From: Beduinella massiliensis
GTDB taxonomy: Bacteria > Bacillota > Clostridia > Christensenellales > Aristaeellaceae
NCBI RefSeq assembly: GCF_900199405.1
Contig: NZ_LT963430.1
Location: 2,201,605 to 2,265,604, forward strand
Length of the DNA stretch: 64,000 nucleotides
Direction of reading: 5' to 3'
Shown piece after piece: positions 11,371 through 20,307 of the stretch. Under the pieces are notes generated by a model. That model ran no database searches. It was not told where the DNA came from and worked only from the letters and a program-made list of their open reading frames with translations. Both the position numbers and the translations under genes were made by a program. Within the stretch, counting starts at the first letter, position 1; every line of letters starts with the position of its first letter.

Positions 11371-13227
11371 TCATTGCAATGTGACCTCCGTCTCGCTGAC
11401 GAACTGATCGTCGATGTACAGGCGATATGCCATGCGTCCGGAATACTCGCTGCGAAGCGTGATGGAAAAAGCGTTCTCACCGGCCTGCGTCAGCATGGCC
11501 GCGTACTGATCCCGCTCCGTGCCGCCGGGTTCAACCAGCGCCACGCGTACATGTGCGCCGTTTGAGGGCACCGTCACGGTGATTGCGACCGTGGCGCTGT
11601 ATTTCCGCTTGTCGAGCTGACCCACGATCAGGTCGACCTCCGTATCCGGGAACACGCGCTCGAATTTGCTCGGATTCTGGGAGAGCACCACGCCGTCCTG
11701 TTTCGCATTGTCCACCGGCTGCGTCGTGACGTTGCCGCGAGGCAGGCCGAGGTTTTGCAGCTCCGCCTCGCTCTCCTCCAACCGCTTGCCGGAAAGATCG
11801 GGGATGATGACCAGGCCGCCGCTGACGCGCAGATCGACCACGGCATCCTTGTCCACAACCTTCCCTGCGGGCGGCTCCTGCGAAAAGACCGTGCCCGCCA
11901 TGGCCTCGGATATCTCTACCGTGACGTCGCCGAGCGTCAGCCCCGCCTGGCCGACCGCATACTCCGCATCCTCCGCCGTCAGGCCGAAAAGGTCAGGTAC
12001 CGTCAGCGTATTGGTTCCGTTGCTGACCGTGATATAAACGGCGTCTCCCCGCAGCATGCTTTCACCGCTTCCGGGCGTCTGTTCCAGTACAATCCCCACC
12101 GGGTTTTCGCTGTATCTGCGGGATACGACCGGCGTCACGCCGGCGCGGTCGAGCATTTTGACTGCGGTTTCCTCATCCAGGCCCATCAAATCCGGCATCG
12201 TGACGTGGCGAACGGTTCTATCGTAGATCATAACCCCCGTGTAGGCAAGTCCGGAGAGCAGCGTCAGGCTCAACAGACAGGTAAGCGTGATGGTCAGCGC
12301 CTTGCGCTTGCGCAGACCCTGTCGAATCTGACGCTGCATCTGGCGATGACGGCGCGTCTGTGCCCCGGGTTCCGACGCCGGGCGCATGTTGACAAACCCC
12401 CCCTCCGGGTGGCGCATCGCCCGCCGCAGATCCCTCGCCATCGCGTCCGCCGACTGGTAGCGCTGATCCGCCTGTTTGCACAATGCCTTGTTCAGCACCT
12501 GCTCCAGCGCCGGGGAGACATTCGCCTCCTGCGAGACGGGCTTAGGAAGCTCCGTCAGGTGCTTCATCGCGACACTGACCGGCGTATCGCCTTCAAAGGG
12601 CACATGGCCCGTCAGCATTTCGTAGAGCATCACCCCGACGGAATACAGGTCGCTCGTCTCCGAAACGGGCAGGCCCTTCGCCTGTTCGGGCGAAAAATAG
12701 TGGACAGAGCCCATCACGTTCCCGTCTGCGATGGTCATCGTCGCGGAATCGGTCATCTTGGCGATGCCGAAATCGCCCACCTTGATGCGTCCGTCCTCGT
12801 CTAGCATCATGTTCTGCGGCTTGATGTCCCGGTGGATGACGTGCTGCTCGTGCGCGTGCCCGAGCGCCGCCAGAATTTGCAGCGTCAGGTGAACCGCCCA
12901 CTCGGGCCGCAGCTTGCCGTGTTCCTTGATGAGTTCCTTGAGCGTCTTTCCGCTCACGTACTCCATGACGAGAAAATGCGTATCTCCATCGGAGCCGAGA
13001 TCCAGCATGTTGACGATATTCGGGTGCGAGGACGTCTTCGCGTAGACCTCCGCCTCGCGGTCGAAACGCCGCAGGAACTCCTCGTCGCTGCTGTATTCCT
13101 CGCGCAGCACCTTGACCGCCACGACGCGGTGGGTTCGCAGGTCCTCCGCTCGGTATACGATCGCCATGCCGCCTTTTCCGATGAGGGAGTCGATCCGATA
13201 GCGTCCGGCCAGCACGCAGCCGATCAT
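11371..13227 (-). CDS. prkC: Membrane Ser/Thr protein kinase with three PASTA domains
   Basis: Senses cell-wall muropeptides outside and phosphorylates proteins inside. The kinase domain spans about 1-270: glycine loop GKGGMAIVYRA, K39, catalytic HRDIKPQN (D134), DFG near 152. A basic stretch, then one transmembrane helix at about 330-355, is followed by three PASTA repeats (about 365-430, 432-497, 499-567) and a short C-terminal extracellular tail. The start at 13227 overlaps the phosphatase stop as ATGA with GGAGG upstream. The partner phosphatase is the preceding gene; the pair controls growth, wall metabolism and germination in related bacteria. Confidence 0.96.
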   Translation of the reverse strand: MIGCVLAGRYRIDSLIGKGGMAIVYRAEDLRTHRVVAVKVLREEYSSDEEFLRRFDREAEVYAKTSSHPNIVNMLDLGSDGDTHFLVMEYVSGKTLKELIKEHGKLRPEWAVHLTLQILAALGHAHEQHVIHRDIKPQNMMLDEDGRIKVGDFGIAKMTDSATMTIADGNVMGSVHYFSPEQAKGLPVSETSDLYSVGVMLYEMLTGHVPFEGDTPVSVAMKHLTELPKPVSQEANVSPALEQVLNKALCKQADQRYQSADAMARDLRRAMRHPEGGFVNMRPASEPGAQTRRHRQMQRQIRQGLRKRKALTITLTCLLSLTLLSGLAYTGVMIYDRTVRHVTMPDLMGLDEETAVKMLDRAGVTPVVSRRYSENPVGIVLEQTPGSGESMLRGDAVYITVSNGTNTLTVPDLFGLTAEDAEYAVGQAGLTLGDVTVEISEAMAGTVFSQEPPAGKVVDKDAVVDLRVSGGLVIIPDLSGKRLEESEAELQNLGLPRGNVTTQPVDNAKQDGVVLSQNPSKFERVFPDTEVDLIVGQLDKRKYSATVAITVTVPSNGAHVRVALVEPGGTERDQYAAMLTQAGENAFSITLRSEYSGRMAYRLYIDDQFVSETEVTLQ

Positions 13228-13940
13228 GCATTCACCTCCTCGTCGTCCAACGCGAGGATGAACGTGATGTTGTCCGTGCCGCCCGCTTCCAGCGCCAGAT
13301 GCAGCAGTTCGTCCGCAGCCTGATCCGGCGGAAGGGTGCTCAGTATTTCCTGCATCTTCTGATCCGACAGCATGTTGCTGAGCCCGTCCGTGCACAGCAG
13401 CCAGATATCCCCTTTATGCCGCTCGTGCTCGCGCAGATCGACCTCTACGCTCGGCGCGCTGCCCAGCGCGCGCGTGATGACGTTCCGATATGGATGCTTC
13501 CGCGCCTCTTCCGGCGTGAGCAGACCGCTTCGCATGAGCTCCGCTACGACCGAATGGTCGTCCGTCACCTGATGCAGAATGCCGTCCCGCAGGAGGTATG
13601 CGCGGCTGTCGCCCACGTGCGCCAGCAGCATCGAGGCGTTCGTCTTCCACAGCGCGGTCATGGTCGTACCCATGCCGTGGCAGTTTTCCTCGCCTTTCGA
13701 CACGTCCGCAATGCGCCGGTTCGCCTCTTCAAATGCAAGCCGCATCAGCTTGAGGTCCGGTTTGTGCGTCCGGAGGCGCTGTTTCAGGGTATCGATCGCC
13801 ATGTAGCTGGCCACTTCGCCCGCTTTATGGCCGCCCATGCCGTCGGCGACGGCCAGCAGCGATTGCGCGGCCCCCACATAGGCCGTATCCTCATTCTGCT
13901 TGCGCACGCGTCCCACGTCGCTTCTTACGATGGATTTCAC
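13224..13940 (-). CDS. prpC: PP2C-family Ser/Thr phosphatase (PrpC/Stp)
   Basis: Metal-dependent phosphatase that reverses PrkC phosphorylation. The 238 residues include the PP2C motifs VRKQNEDTAY, ADGMGGHKAGEVAS, HVGDSRAYLLR, DDHSVV and CTDGLSNM, so all metal-binding aspartates are present. The start is taken as GTG at 13940 because GGGGGGA lies six bases upstream; a TTG five codons earlier would place the ribosome binding site inside the gene. It overlaps prkC by four bases. Confidence 0.94.
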   Translation of the reverse strand: MKSIVRSDVGRVRKQNEDTAYVGAAQSLLAVADGMGGHKAGEVASYMAIDTLKQRLRTHKPDLKLMRLAFEEANRRIADVSKGEENCHGMGTTMTALWKTNASMLLAHVGDSRAYLLRDGILHQVTDDHSVVAELMRSGLLTPEEARKHPYRNVITRALGSAPSVEVDLREHERHKGDIWLLCTDGLSNMLSDQKMQEILSTLPPDQAADELLHLALEAGGTDNITFILALDDEEVNA

Positions 13941-13962
13941 GATCAATCCCCCCAAACTTCCG

Positions 13963-15009
13963 TCATTCGTTTTCCGTATTCGCGATGTACTTCCTGCGGA
14001 GCTGTCCGCAGGCGCCCTCGATGTCGTCGCCCATCTCGCGCCTGCGCGTGACCGAAATGTGCCGTTCTTCCAGCGCTGCCTTGAAGGCGGATACCTCCCG
14101 TTCGCTCACGCCTTGGAGCCCGCGCTCCGGGACGCTGTTAAGCGGGATGAGGTTGACATGGCACTGCATGCCGCGCAGAAGGGTCGAGAGCTCATGCGCC
14201 TGAGCGACCGAGGCATTCACGCCGCTGATGAGCGCATACTCGAAAATCACGCGCCGTCCGGTCTTCCCGATGTAGTTTTTACACGCGCCGATGAGCTCCT
14301 CGATGCTGTAACGGTTCGCGACCGGCATGATCTTTCTCCTGACGTCGTCGTTTGGCGCGTGCAAAGAGACCGACAACGTCACAGGCAGGTCCTCATCCGC
14401 AAAGGCGTACATCTGCGGAACCAGGCCGCAGGTGGAAAGCGACACGTTCCTAAGGCCGATATTGACGCCGTCCGGCTCACGCAGCAGGCGCAGAAAGCGC
14501 GTCGTGTTTTCATAGTTGTCCAGCGGTTCTCCGCTGCCCATGAGCACGATGTTGTGCACGCGCTCCCCTTCACCGAGCACGCGGTTGGCGCAGACCACCT
14601 GCCCCAGCATCTCGCCCGCGCTCAGGTTGCGCACGCAGCCGTCGAGCGTGGAAGCGCAAAACGCACAGCCCATCTTGCAGCCCACCTGCGTGGAAAGGCA
14701 AAGCGTGTTGCCGTGCTTGTAGCGCATGAGCACGCCCTCAATGACGTTGCCATCCAGGAGGCGGTACAGTAGCTTTACGGTGCCGTCGATCTTAGATTCT
14801 ATCGTCTCCAGGACGGACACGGTGTTTTCGGACGCCTCCGCGCGCAGACGTACGCGCAGGGCATTGGGAAGGTTGAGCATCTGTTCAAACGGCGTCCCCT
14901 GATGCAGCCAGGAAAAAAGCTGCTTTTTGCGAAACGCGGGCTGGCCCCAGGAAGCGAGCAGCTCACCCATTTCCGCCTGCGACATGCTTAAAAGTTCCAG
15001 CAAGCTCAT
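13963..15009 (-). CDS. rlmN: 23S rRNA (adenine-2503-C2)-methyltransferase RlmN
   Basis: Radical-SAM enzyme that methylates A2503 of 23S rRNA (and A37 of some tRNAs). The 348 residues have the [4Fe-4S] motif C111-x3-C115-x2-C118 in GCKMGCAFCAS, the GSGEPL motif, SVSLHAP, and a C-terminal cysteine in EGACGQLR needed for the methyl-transfer mechanism. The ATG overlaps the rsmB stop as ATGA. Confidence 0.96.
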   Translation of the reverse strand: MSLLELLSMSQAEMGELLASWGQPAFRKKQLFSWLHQGTPFEQMLNLPNALRVRLRAEASENTVSVLETIESKIDGTVKLLYRLLDGNVIEGVLMRYKHGNTLCLSTQVGCKMGCAFCASTLDGCVRNLSAGEMLGQVVCANRVLGEGERVHNIVLMGSGEPLDNYENTTRFLRLLREPDGVNIGLRNVSLSTCGLVPQMYAFADEDLPVTLSVSLHAPNDDVRRKIMPVANRYSIEELIGACKNYIGKTGRRVIFEYALISGVNASVAQAHELSTLLRGMQCHVNLIPLNSVPERGLQGVSEREVSAFKAALEERHISVTRRREMGDDIEGACGQLRRKYIANTENE

Positions 15010-16481
15010 CCCTCCGACCTGCGCATCCGGGCGATGAAGAAGCCGTCCATGCCGTCGCGATGCGCGAGCAGCTGAATCATTCCGTTTTCTTCGTGTGGGC
15101 GAATCGCTTCCGGCAGCAACTCCCCGAGCGGCTCCAGGTGAAATTCCGAATGCGCCTTTAAAAAAGCGTTCACCTGCTCGACGTTCTCTTCCGGCAAAAT
15201 TGAGCAGGTCGAATAGACCAGCGTTCCGCCGGGACGGACATACTGGCAGCAGGCCTCCAGCAGCTTCTGCTGGGTGCTTACGAGCGCCGCGACGCTCTCC
15301 TGCGTCTGGCGGTACTTGATGTCCGGCTTTGAGAGCATGACGCCGGTGCCGGAGCAGGGCGCGTCGAGCAGCACGCCGTCCATCGTCAGAATGAGATCCT
15401 CTCTCAGCTGCGATGCGTCCCGCTGCGCCGCACGCACGTTGTCCAGGTGCAGCCTCTGCGCCATGGCACGAATCAGGGTGACTCGATGCTCGTGCAAATC
15501 CCAGGCGTAGACGCGGCCAGTTCCGTGCATCGTCTCGCTGAGCACCGCCGTCTTGCCGCCGGGCGCGGCGCAGGCATCCAGCAGCGACTGTCCCGGCCTT
15601 GCGCCCAAGGCGTTCGCCGCGAGCATAGAGCTCTCGCTCTGGATCGAGAACAGGCCGCTCTTGTATTCGGCTCGCGCCGTCATGTCGCCGGGCTGCTTTA
15701 CGCGATACGCGCCCGGCACAAGGCCGGGTTCAAACTGAATGCCGCTTTGACAAAGAAAGCGTTCAAAGGCCTCAACCGTCGTTCGCTCCAGATTGGGCCG
15801 CAGCGTCATCTCGTGTTCGTCCTGGCGGTATTTCGCGATCGCAAGGGCCGTCTGCGGGCCGTAGGCGTCGATCAGCCGCTGCGCGAGGAACACCGGCAGG
15901 CTGAACATTACCGAGAGGTACCGTGCGGGCTCCGCGTCGGGCTTAGGATAGACGACGCGGTCTTTTTCGCGCAGCATCGTGCGCAGTACGCCGTTCACCA
16001 GTCCCGTGTAGTTCTCGCCTGCCCTGGCGCGCGTGAGCTTGACGGCTTCGTCCACCGCCGCCATGTCCGGCACACGGTCGAGAAAGAAGAGCTGATAGGC
16101 CGCCATGCGCAGGATCTCGCGTACCACCGCGTCGAGCTCTTTTCGCTCCAGATAGCTGTCGATCATGTAGTCCAGACGAATCTTATTTTCCAACGTTCCA
16201 TAGACCAGCTCCGTCACGAGGCGCTTGTCGCGGTCTGAAAGGAAAATGGGCCCCTGCAGGTGATGGCTCAGTGCCAGGGACGCGTATGCGTCCTGCAGGG
16301 ACACCTCCAGCAGAACGTCCAGCGCGACGCGGCGGGCGCTCTGTGAAACGAAGTTGCCCTCGCGGCGCGCGGGCCTGGACGGCATGTCCTTGCGAAAGGG
16401 CGCGCCCTTTCGCGCGACGGGCTTTGCGGTGCCCGGGGCGGGTTTGCGCCCGTAAGGCGGTCGGCGGGTTTCGTTCGTCAT
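15006..16481 (-). CDS. rsmB: 16S rRNA (cytosine-967-C5)-methyltransferase RsmB
   Basis: SAM-dependent methyltransferase. The 491 residues begin with a basic, low-complexity leader (about 1-45), then a NusB-like RNA-binding domain (about 48-175) and a Rossmann catalytic domain with LLDACAAPGGKT, the DAPCSGTG motif and the catalytic cysteine in VYSTCSI. GGAAAGGG precedes the ATG at 16481, two bases after the fmt stop. The much longer upstream frame overlaps fmt and is not used. Confidence 0.95.
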   Translation of the reverse strand: MTNETRRPPYGRKPAPGTAKPVARKGAPFRKDMPSRPARREGNFVSQSARRVALDVLLEVSLQDAYASLALSHHLQGPIFLSDRDKRLVTELVYGTLENKIRLDYMIDSYLERKELDAVVREILRMAAYQLFFLDRVPDMAAVDEAVKLTRARAGENYTGLVNGVLRTMLREKDRVVYPKPDAEPARYLSVMFSLPVFLAQRLIDAYGPQTALAIAKYRQDEHEMTLRPNLERTTVEAFERFLCQSGIQFEPGLVPGAYRVKQPGDMTARAEYKSGLFSIQSESSMLAANALGARPGQSLLDACAAPGGKTAVLSETMHGTGRVYAWDLHEHRVTLIRAMAQRLHLDNVRAAQRDASQLREDLILTMDGVLLDAPCSGTGVMLSKPDIKYRQTQESVAALVSTQQKLLEACCQYVRPGGTLVYSTCSILPEENVEQVNAFLKAHSEFHLEPLGELLPEAIRPHEENGMIQLLAHRDGMDGFFIARMRRSEG

Positions 16482-16483
16482 AC

Positions 16484-17428
16484 TTAATTGCCCTTTCCAA
16501 GGCGCGTCCCCACAGGGATCGCATGGCCTCGCAGATAATCCTTTGCATGCATTCGCTTGCTGCCCGGCGCCTGTATTTCCATAAGCTCCAGGCGTCCCTC
16601 GCCTGTCGAGACGACGAGCCCCTGCCTGGGGTCGGACGTCATTACTTCTCCGGGAACCGCGCCCGCATCGCCATGAAACGCAGCGGCCTTCCAGACCTTG
16701 AGAACGCCCGCGTCCATCTCCGTCCAGGCCCCCGGCCAGGGATTGACGCCGCGCACGAGGTTCGCGATGCGCTCCGCGCTCATCGTCCAGTCGATGTGTC
16801 CGGTCTCCTTTTTCAGCAGGGGATAGTAAGAGGCCTTCTCCGGGTCCTGCGCCTCTCGGGGGCAGGTTCCCGCCTCGACCGCCTGAAGCGTCTCCATCAG
16901 CAGCTTCGCCCCCATGACGGCGAGCCGCTCCGTCAATTCGCCCGCCGTCTCCTCCGGGCCAACCGGCGTCTTTACGCGCAGCATCATGTCGCCCGTGTCC
17001 ATTCCTTTGTCCGTGAGCATGGTCGTAACGCCCGTCTCGCGCTCGCCGTTGATGAGGCACCAGTTGACCGGCGCGGATCCGCGATATGCGGGCAGCAGAG
17101 ACGCGTGCACATTGATGGTTCCGAACTTGGGAATGTCCAGCAGCTCCTGCGAAAGAATCTGACCGAACGCAGCCGTAACCCAGATGTCCGGCGCAAGGCC
17201 GCGCATCGCCTCGACACCCTCCGGGCGGCGTATGCGTTCAAACTGAAAGACTGGAATCCCCTTTAAAACCGCATATTCTTTGGTCGGGCAGGGCTGGGGC
17301 CTGCCGCTGCGCCCCTTGGGCCGGTCCGGCTGACAGACGACGCCTACGACGTCGTAGCGGTCGGATTCGACCAGCGCGCGCAGGCTCGGCACCGCGAAGT
17401 CCGGCGTACCCATGAAAACGATTCGCAT
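16484..17428 (-). CDS. fmt: Methionyl-tRNA formyltransferase
   Basis: Formylates initiator Met-tRNA using 10-formyl-THF. The 314 residues have the GTPDFAVP N-terminus, the catalytic stretch NVHASLLPAYRGSAPVNW (Asn, His) and an Asp in MDTGDM, followed by the C-terminal OB domain (about 205-314). The ATG at 17428 overlaps the def stop by one base (TGATG) with AAGAGGAA upstream. It sits directly behind def, matching its functional link with deformylation. Confidence 0.96.
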   Translation of the reverse strand: MRIVFMGTPDFAVPSLRALVESDRYDVVGVVCQPDRPKGRSGRPQPCPTKEYAVLKGIPVFQFERIRRPEGVEAMRGLAPDIWVTAAFGQILSQELLDIPKFGTINVHASLLPAYRGSAPVNWCLINGERETGVTTMLTDKGMDTGDMMLRVKTPVGPEETAGELTERLAVMGAKLLMETLQAVEAGTCPREAQDPEKASYYPLLKKETGHIDWTMSAERIANLVRGVNPWPGAWTEMDAGVLKVWKAAAFHGDAGAVPGEVMTSDPRQGLVVSTGEGRLELMEIQAPGSKRMHAKDYLRGHAIPVGTRLGKGN

Positions 17429-17904
17429 CAAGATTCCTCTTCCTCCGTCTCCGTGTCGAAAACCTCTTCGTGCATGATGTCCACATACAACTGGCCGTCC
17501 AGGTGGTCGGTCTCATGACAGATACAGCGCGCGAGCCAGTCTTCGCCGGTAATCTCAATCGGGGCTCCGTTTCGGTCCTGCGCCCGCACGACGACCTTCT
17601 GCGGCCGAACGACGTAGCCTTGCCTGCCGGGGATGGAAATGCACCCCTCCACGCCGTCCACCGCTCCCTCTCGAGAGACGATCTCCGGATTGACCATTTC
17701 GATCAGTCCGTCGCCCACGTCCATGACCACTACGCGCTTGAGCACCGCAACCTGCGGCGCCGCGAGTCCGCAGCCGTTGTTCTTGTACATGGTTTCCGCC
17801 ATGTCGTCGAGCAGCGTGTGGAGCCGCTCGTCAAAGCGCTCCACCTTGCGGCTCTTCTTGCGCAGCATCTCGTCCTCGATATATACGATCTTTCTTAAAG
17901 CCAT
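17428..17904 (-). CDS. def: Peptide deformylase
   Basis: Removes the formyl group from nascent proteins. The 158 residues carry the three metal motifs: GCGLAAPQ (44-51), EGCIS with metal ligand C88, and HETDH with H130, E131 and H134. The acidic C-terminal tail (ETEEEES) is unremarkable. AGGAG lies about 11 bases before the ATG. It is cotranscribed with fmt. Confidence 0.96.
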   Translation of the reverse strand: MALRKIVYIEDEMLRKKSRKVERFDERLHTLLDDMAETMYKNNGCGLAAPQVAVLKRVVVMDVGDGLIEMVNPEIVSREGAVDGVEGCISIPGRQGYVVRPQKVVVRAQDRNGAPIEITGEDWLARCICHETDHLDGQLYVDIMHEEVFDTETEEEES

Positions 17905-17925
17905 TTTTCATTCATCTCCTCTTCA

Positions 17926-20157
17926 TTAAACCATGCTGGATGGATTGATTTCCAGGAAAACCTGCGCGCCCGGCCATTCGACGCGCGAAAGCTCCGTCAT
18001 CTTCTCGACGATGGGGTCGCTTGCGGGCACGTCGATCAGCTTGACGACGACCTGCCAGCGGTACTTTTTGCGGATCATGCGAACCGGAGGCTCCATGCTT
18101 CGCATCGAGATAAGCTGACGCGCAAGCCCCGTATGCCTTTGCATAAAGGCGTTCATCTGCTCTGAAAGCGCCTGCGCCGTACGGATCAGAGGCGGCTGCT
18201 CCGCAGCCTCGATGAGCAACCGGCAGATTTGTGTAAACGGTGGGAAAAGCTGCTGCCTGCGCCTTCGCATCTCCTGCTCATAAAAAGCCCGAAAGTCCTG
18301 CCTCGCCGCGGTCTGAATGCTGTAGTGATCCGGCGTGTAGGTCTGCACGAACACCTCGCCTGTACATTGCGCGCGCCCGGCGCGCCCAGCCACCTGCGTG
18401 ATGAGCTGAAACGTTCGCTCGCTTGCCCGGTAATCCGGCAGTCCCAGCATCGCGTCCGCCGCGATGACGCCTACGAGCGTCACGTTCGGGAAATCCAGTC
18501 CCTTGGCAATCATCTGCGTGCCGATGAGCACGCGCGCCTCCTGCCGCCTGAAACGGCCGATGATTTCGTGGTGCGCGTCGCGGGTACGCGTGGTGTCGTT
18601 GTCCATGCGCAGCAGCGGCACGCCGGGGAAATACCGCTGCATTTCCTGCTCCACCTTCTGCGTGCCCGTACCGAAGTAACGGATGTAATGGCTTTGGCAG
18701 GAAGGGCAGACCGTCGGGGGCTTTTCCTGATGCCCGCAATAATGGCACTGCATCATCTCGCCGTCCTGATGATAGGTCATGCTTACGTCGCAATTGGGGC
18801 ACTTGACGATGTAGCCGCAGCTGCGGCAGGAGACAAATGTCGAATAGCCGCGCCGGTTGACGAAAAGAATCGCCTGATGCCCGCCTTCCAGGCAGCGCTT
18901 CATTCCTTCCATCAGCGCGCCGCTGAAAATGGTATGGTTCCCCATCTCCAGCTCCTCCCGCATGTCCACGAGGTGCACCTCGGGCATCGGGCGATTGTTC
19001 ACGCGCGCAGGCAATTCCAACAGCGTCAAATCGCCCCGTTGTGCGAGCGCAAAGGAACGCATGCTCGGCGTCGCGCTCGCGAGCAGCAGCGTCCCCCCTT
19101 CGTTTTCGCAGCGCATGCGTGCAACCTCTCGCGCGTCGTAACGCGGCGAATTGTCGGCGATGTAGCTTTGTTCATGCTCCTCGTCCACGATCACGACGCC
19201 CAGGTTTTCAAGCGGCGCGAAGATCGCGGAGCGGGCGCCGATGACGACGCGCGCGTCGCCCTTACGAATGCGCCGCCACTCGTCGAACCGCTGCCCCGCC
19301 GATAGACGGGAATGGAGAACCGCCGCTCCCTGCCCAAAGCGCGCCTTAAACCAATCGACCATCTGCGGCGTCAGGGCGATTTCCGGCACGAGGACGATAG
19401 CCGTCTTCCCACGCGCTAGGACGTCCTTCACCGCGCGGATGTAAACCTCTGTCTTGCCGCTTCCCGTCACGCCGTAGAGCAAAAAGCGCCCCGTCCCGGC
19501 GCACAGCGCCGGCAGCAGTTCCCCCAGCACAGCGGACTGAGAAGGGGTCAGTTCGGGCTCCTCGCCGCAGACGTCGGGCTTCGAATAAACGGGAGCTCGC
19601 AAAACCTCCTGGCGCTTCAAGGTGATCATTTGCTTTTTTACGAGCGCATTTACCGCAGCCCTGCAATCCGGAATCTGGGCGCGAAGAGCCTCCATCGTCA
19701 TCGCACGCCCCTTCGCCTCTGCGAGCGCGGCGAGCACCTGCGCCTGCCTGGGCGCCCGATTCAGGGATGCGATGACCTGCGCAAGCACCCCCGCATCCAC
19801 GGAAAGCGAAACCATTTCTTCTTCCTTGGGCTTAACGCGCTCTCCGCGCATCTGGGCGGGAATCATCAGGCGAATCGTCTCCGCCAGCGGGCAATGCGCT
19901 TCATGCGAAAGCTCTACCGCCAGGCACATCATGTGCGGCAGAAGGGCCGGATAATCCTCAAGCGGCCGAATGACGCACTTGCACGGGATATCGGAACGCT
20001 CCGTCAGGCGAACGACATACCCTTCTATCTTTCGCGGGCCGAAGGGAATCTGCACGCGCATCCCCGCTTCAAGCCGCATGCCCTCCGGCACGCGGTACGT
20101 GAACACCTTGTCGACGTTCTCATGCACGATATCGACAATCACCTCGCAGAATGCCAT
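17926..20157 (-). CDS. priA: Primosomal replication-restart helicase PriA
   Basis: Reloads the replisome at stalled forks. The 743 residues have an N-terminal DNA-binding domain, Walker A GVTGSGKTEVY, DEEHE, and a zinc-binding insert of paired cysteines (CRSC, CPNC, CHYC, CPSC) between helicase motifs. The motif GRAGR appears at the end of the helicase core. AAGGAGG lies upstream of the ATG at 20157. A promoter at 20222-20250 probably drives priA-def-fmt-rsmB and genes after it. Confidence 0.96.
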   Translation of the reverse strand: MAFCEVIVDIVHENVDKVFTYRVPEGMRLEAGMRVQIPFGPRKIEGYVVRLTERSDIPCKCVIRPLEDYPALLPHMMCLAVELSHEAHCPLAETIRLMIPAQMRGERVKPKEEEMVSLSVDAGVLAQVIASLNRAPRQAQVLAALAEAKGRAMTMEALRAQIPDCRAAVNALVKKQMITLKRQEVLRAPVYSKPDVCGEEPELTPSQSAVLGELLPALCAGTGRFLLYGVTGSGKTEVYIRAVKDVLARGKTAIVLVPEIALTPQMVDWFKARFGQGAAVLHSRLSAGQRFDEWRRIRKGDARVVIGARSAIFAPLENLGVVIVDEEHEQSYIADNSPRYDAREVARMRCENEGGTLLLASATPSMRSFALAQRGDLTLLELPARVNNRPMPEVHLVDMREELEMGNHTIFSGALMEGMKRCLEGGHQAILFVNRRGYSTFVSCRSCGYIVKCPNCDVSMTYHQDGEMMQCHYCGHQEKPPTVCPSCQSHYIRYFGTGTQKVEQEMQRYFPGVPLLRMDNDTTRTRDAHHEIIGRFRRQEARVLIGTQMIAKGLDFPNVTLVGVIAADAMLGLPDYRASERTFQLITQVAGRAGRAQCTGEVFVQTYTPDHYSIQTAARQDFRAFYEQEMRRRRQQLFPPFTQICRLLIEAAEQPPLIRTAQALSEQMNAFMQRHTGLARQLISMRSMEPPVRMIRKKYRWQVVVKLIDVPASDPIVEKMTELSRVEWPGAQVFLEINPSSMV

Positions 20158-20221
20158 TTTGCTTCCCTCCTTTCTTGCCCATCGTCGGTATTCACGAGAC
20201 AGCACATAACTGCATCGTATC

Positions 20222-20250
20222 ATTATAGCGTTTCCCGCGCAAAATCTCAA
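20222..20250 (-). promoter_or_regulatory. Sigma-A promoter of the priA operon
   Basis: Minus strand: TTGAGA (20245-20250), 17-bp spacer, TATAAT (20222-20227), 64 bp upstream of the priA ATG and just after the coaBC hairpin. Confidence 0.8.
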
Positions 20251-20270
20251 GTATTGCCGGATAATGGACA

Positions 20271-20300
20271 GAAAACAAGCGGCTCTTTGCAAAGCCGCTT
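20271..20300 (-). terminator. Terminator of coaBC
   Basis: Stem aagcggct (20277-20284) against agccgctt (20293-20300), followed on the minus strand by TGTTTTCTG. It lies eight bases after the coaBC stop and separates it from the priA promoter. Confidence 0.7.
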
Positions 20301-20307
20301 TACTTGC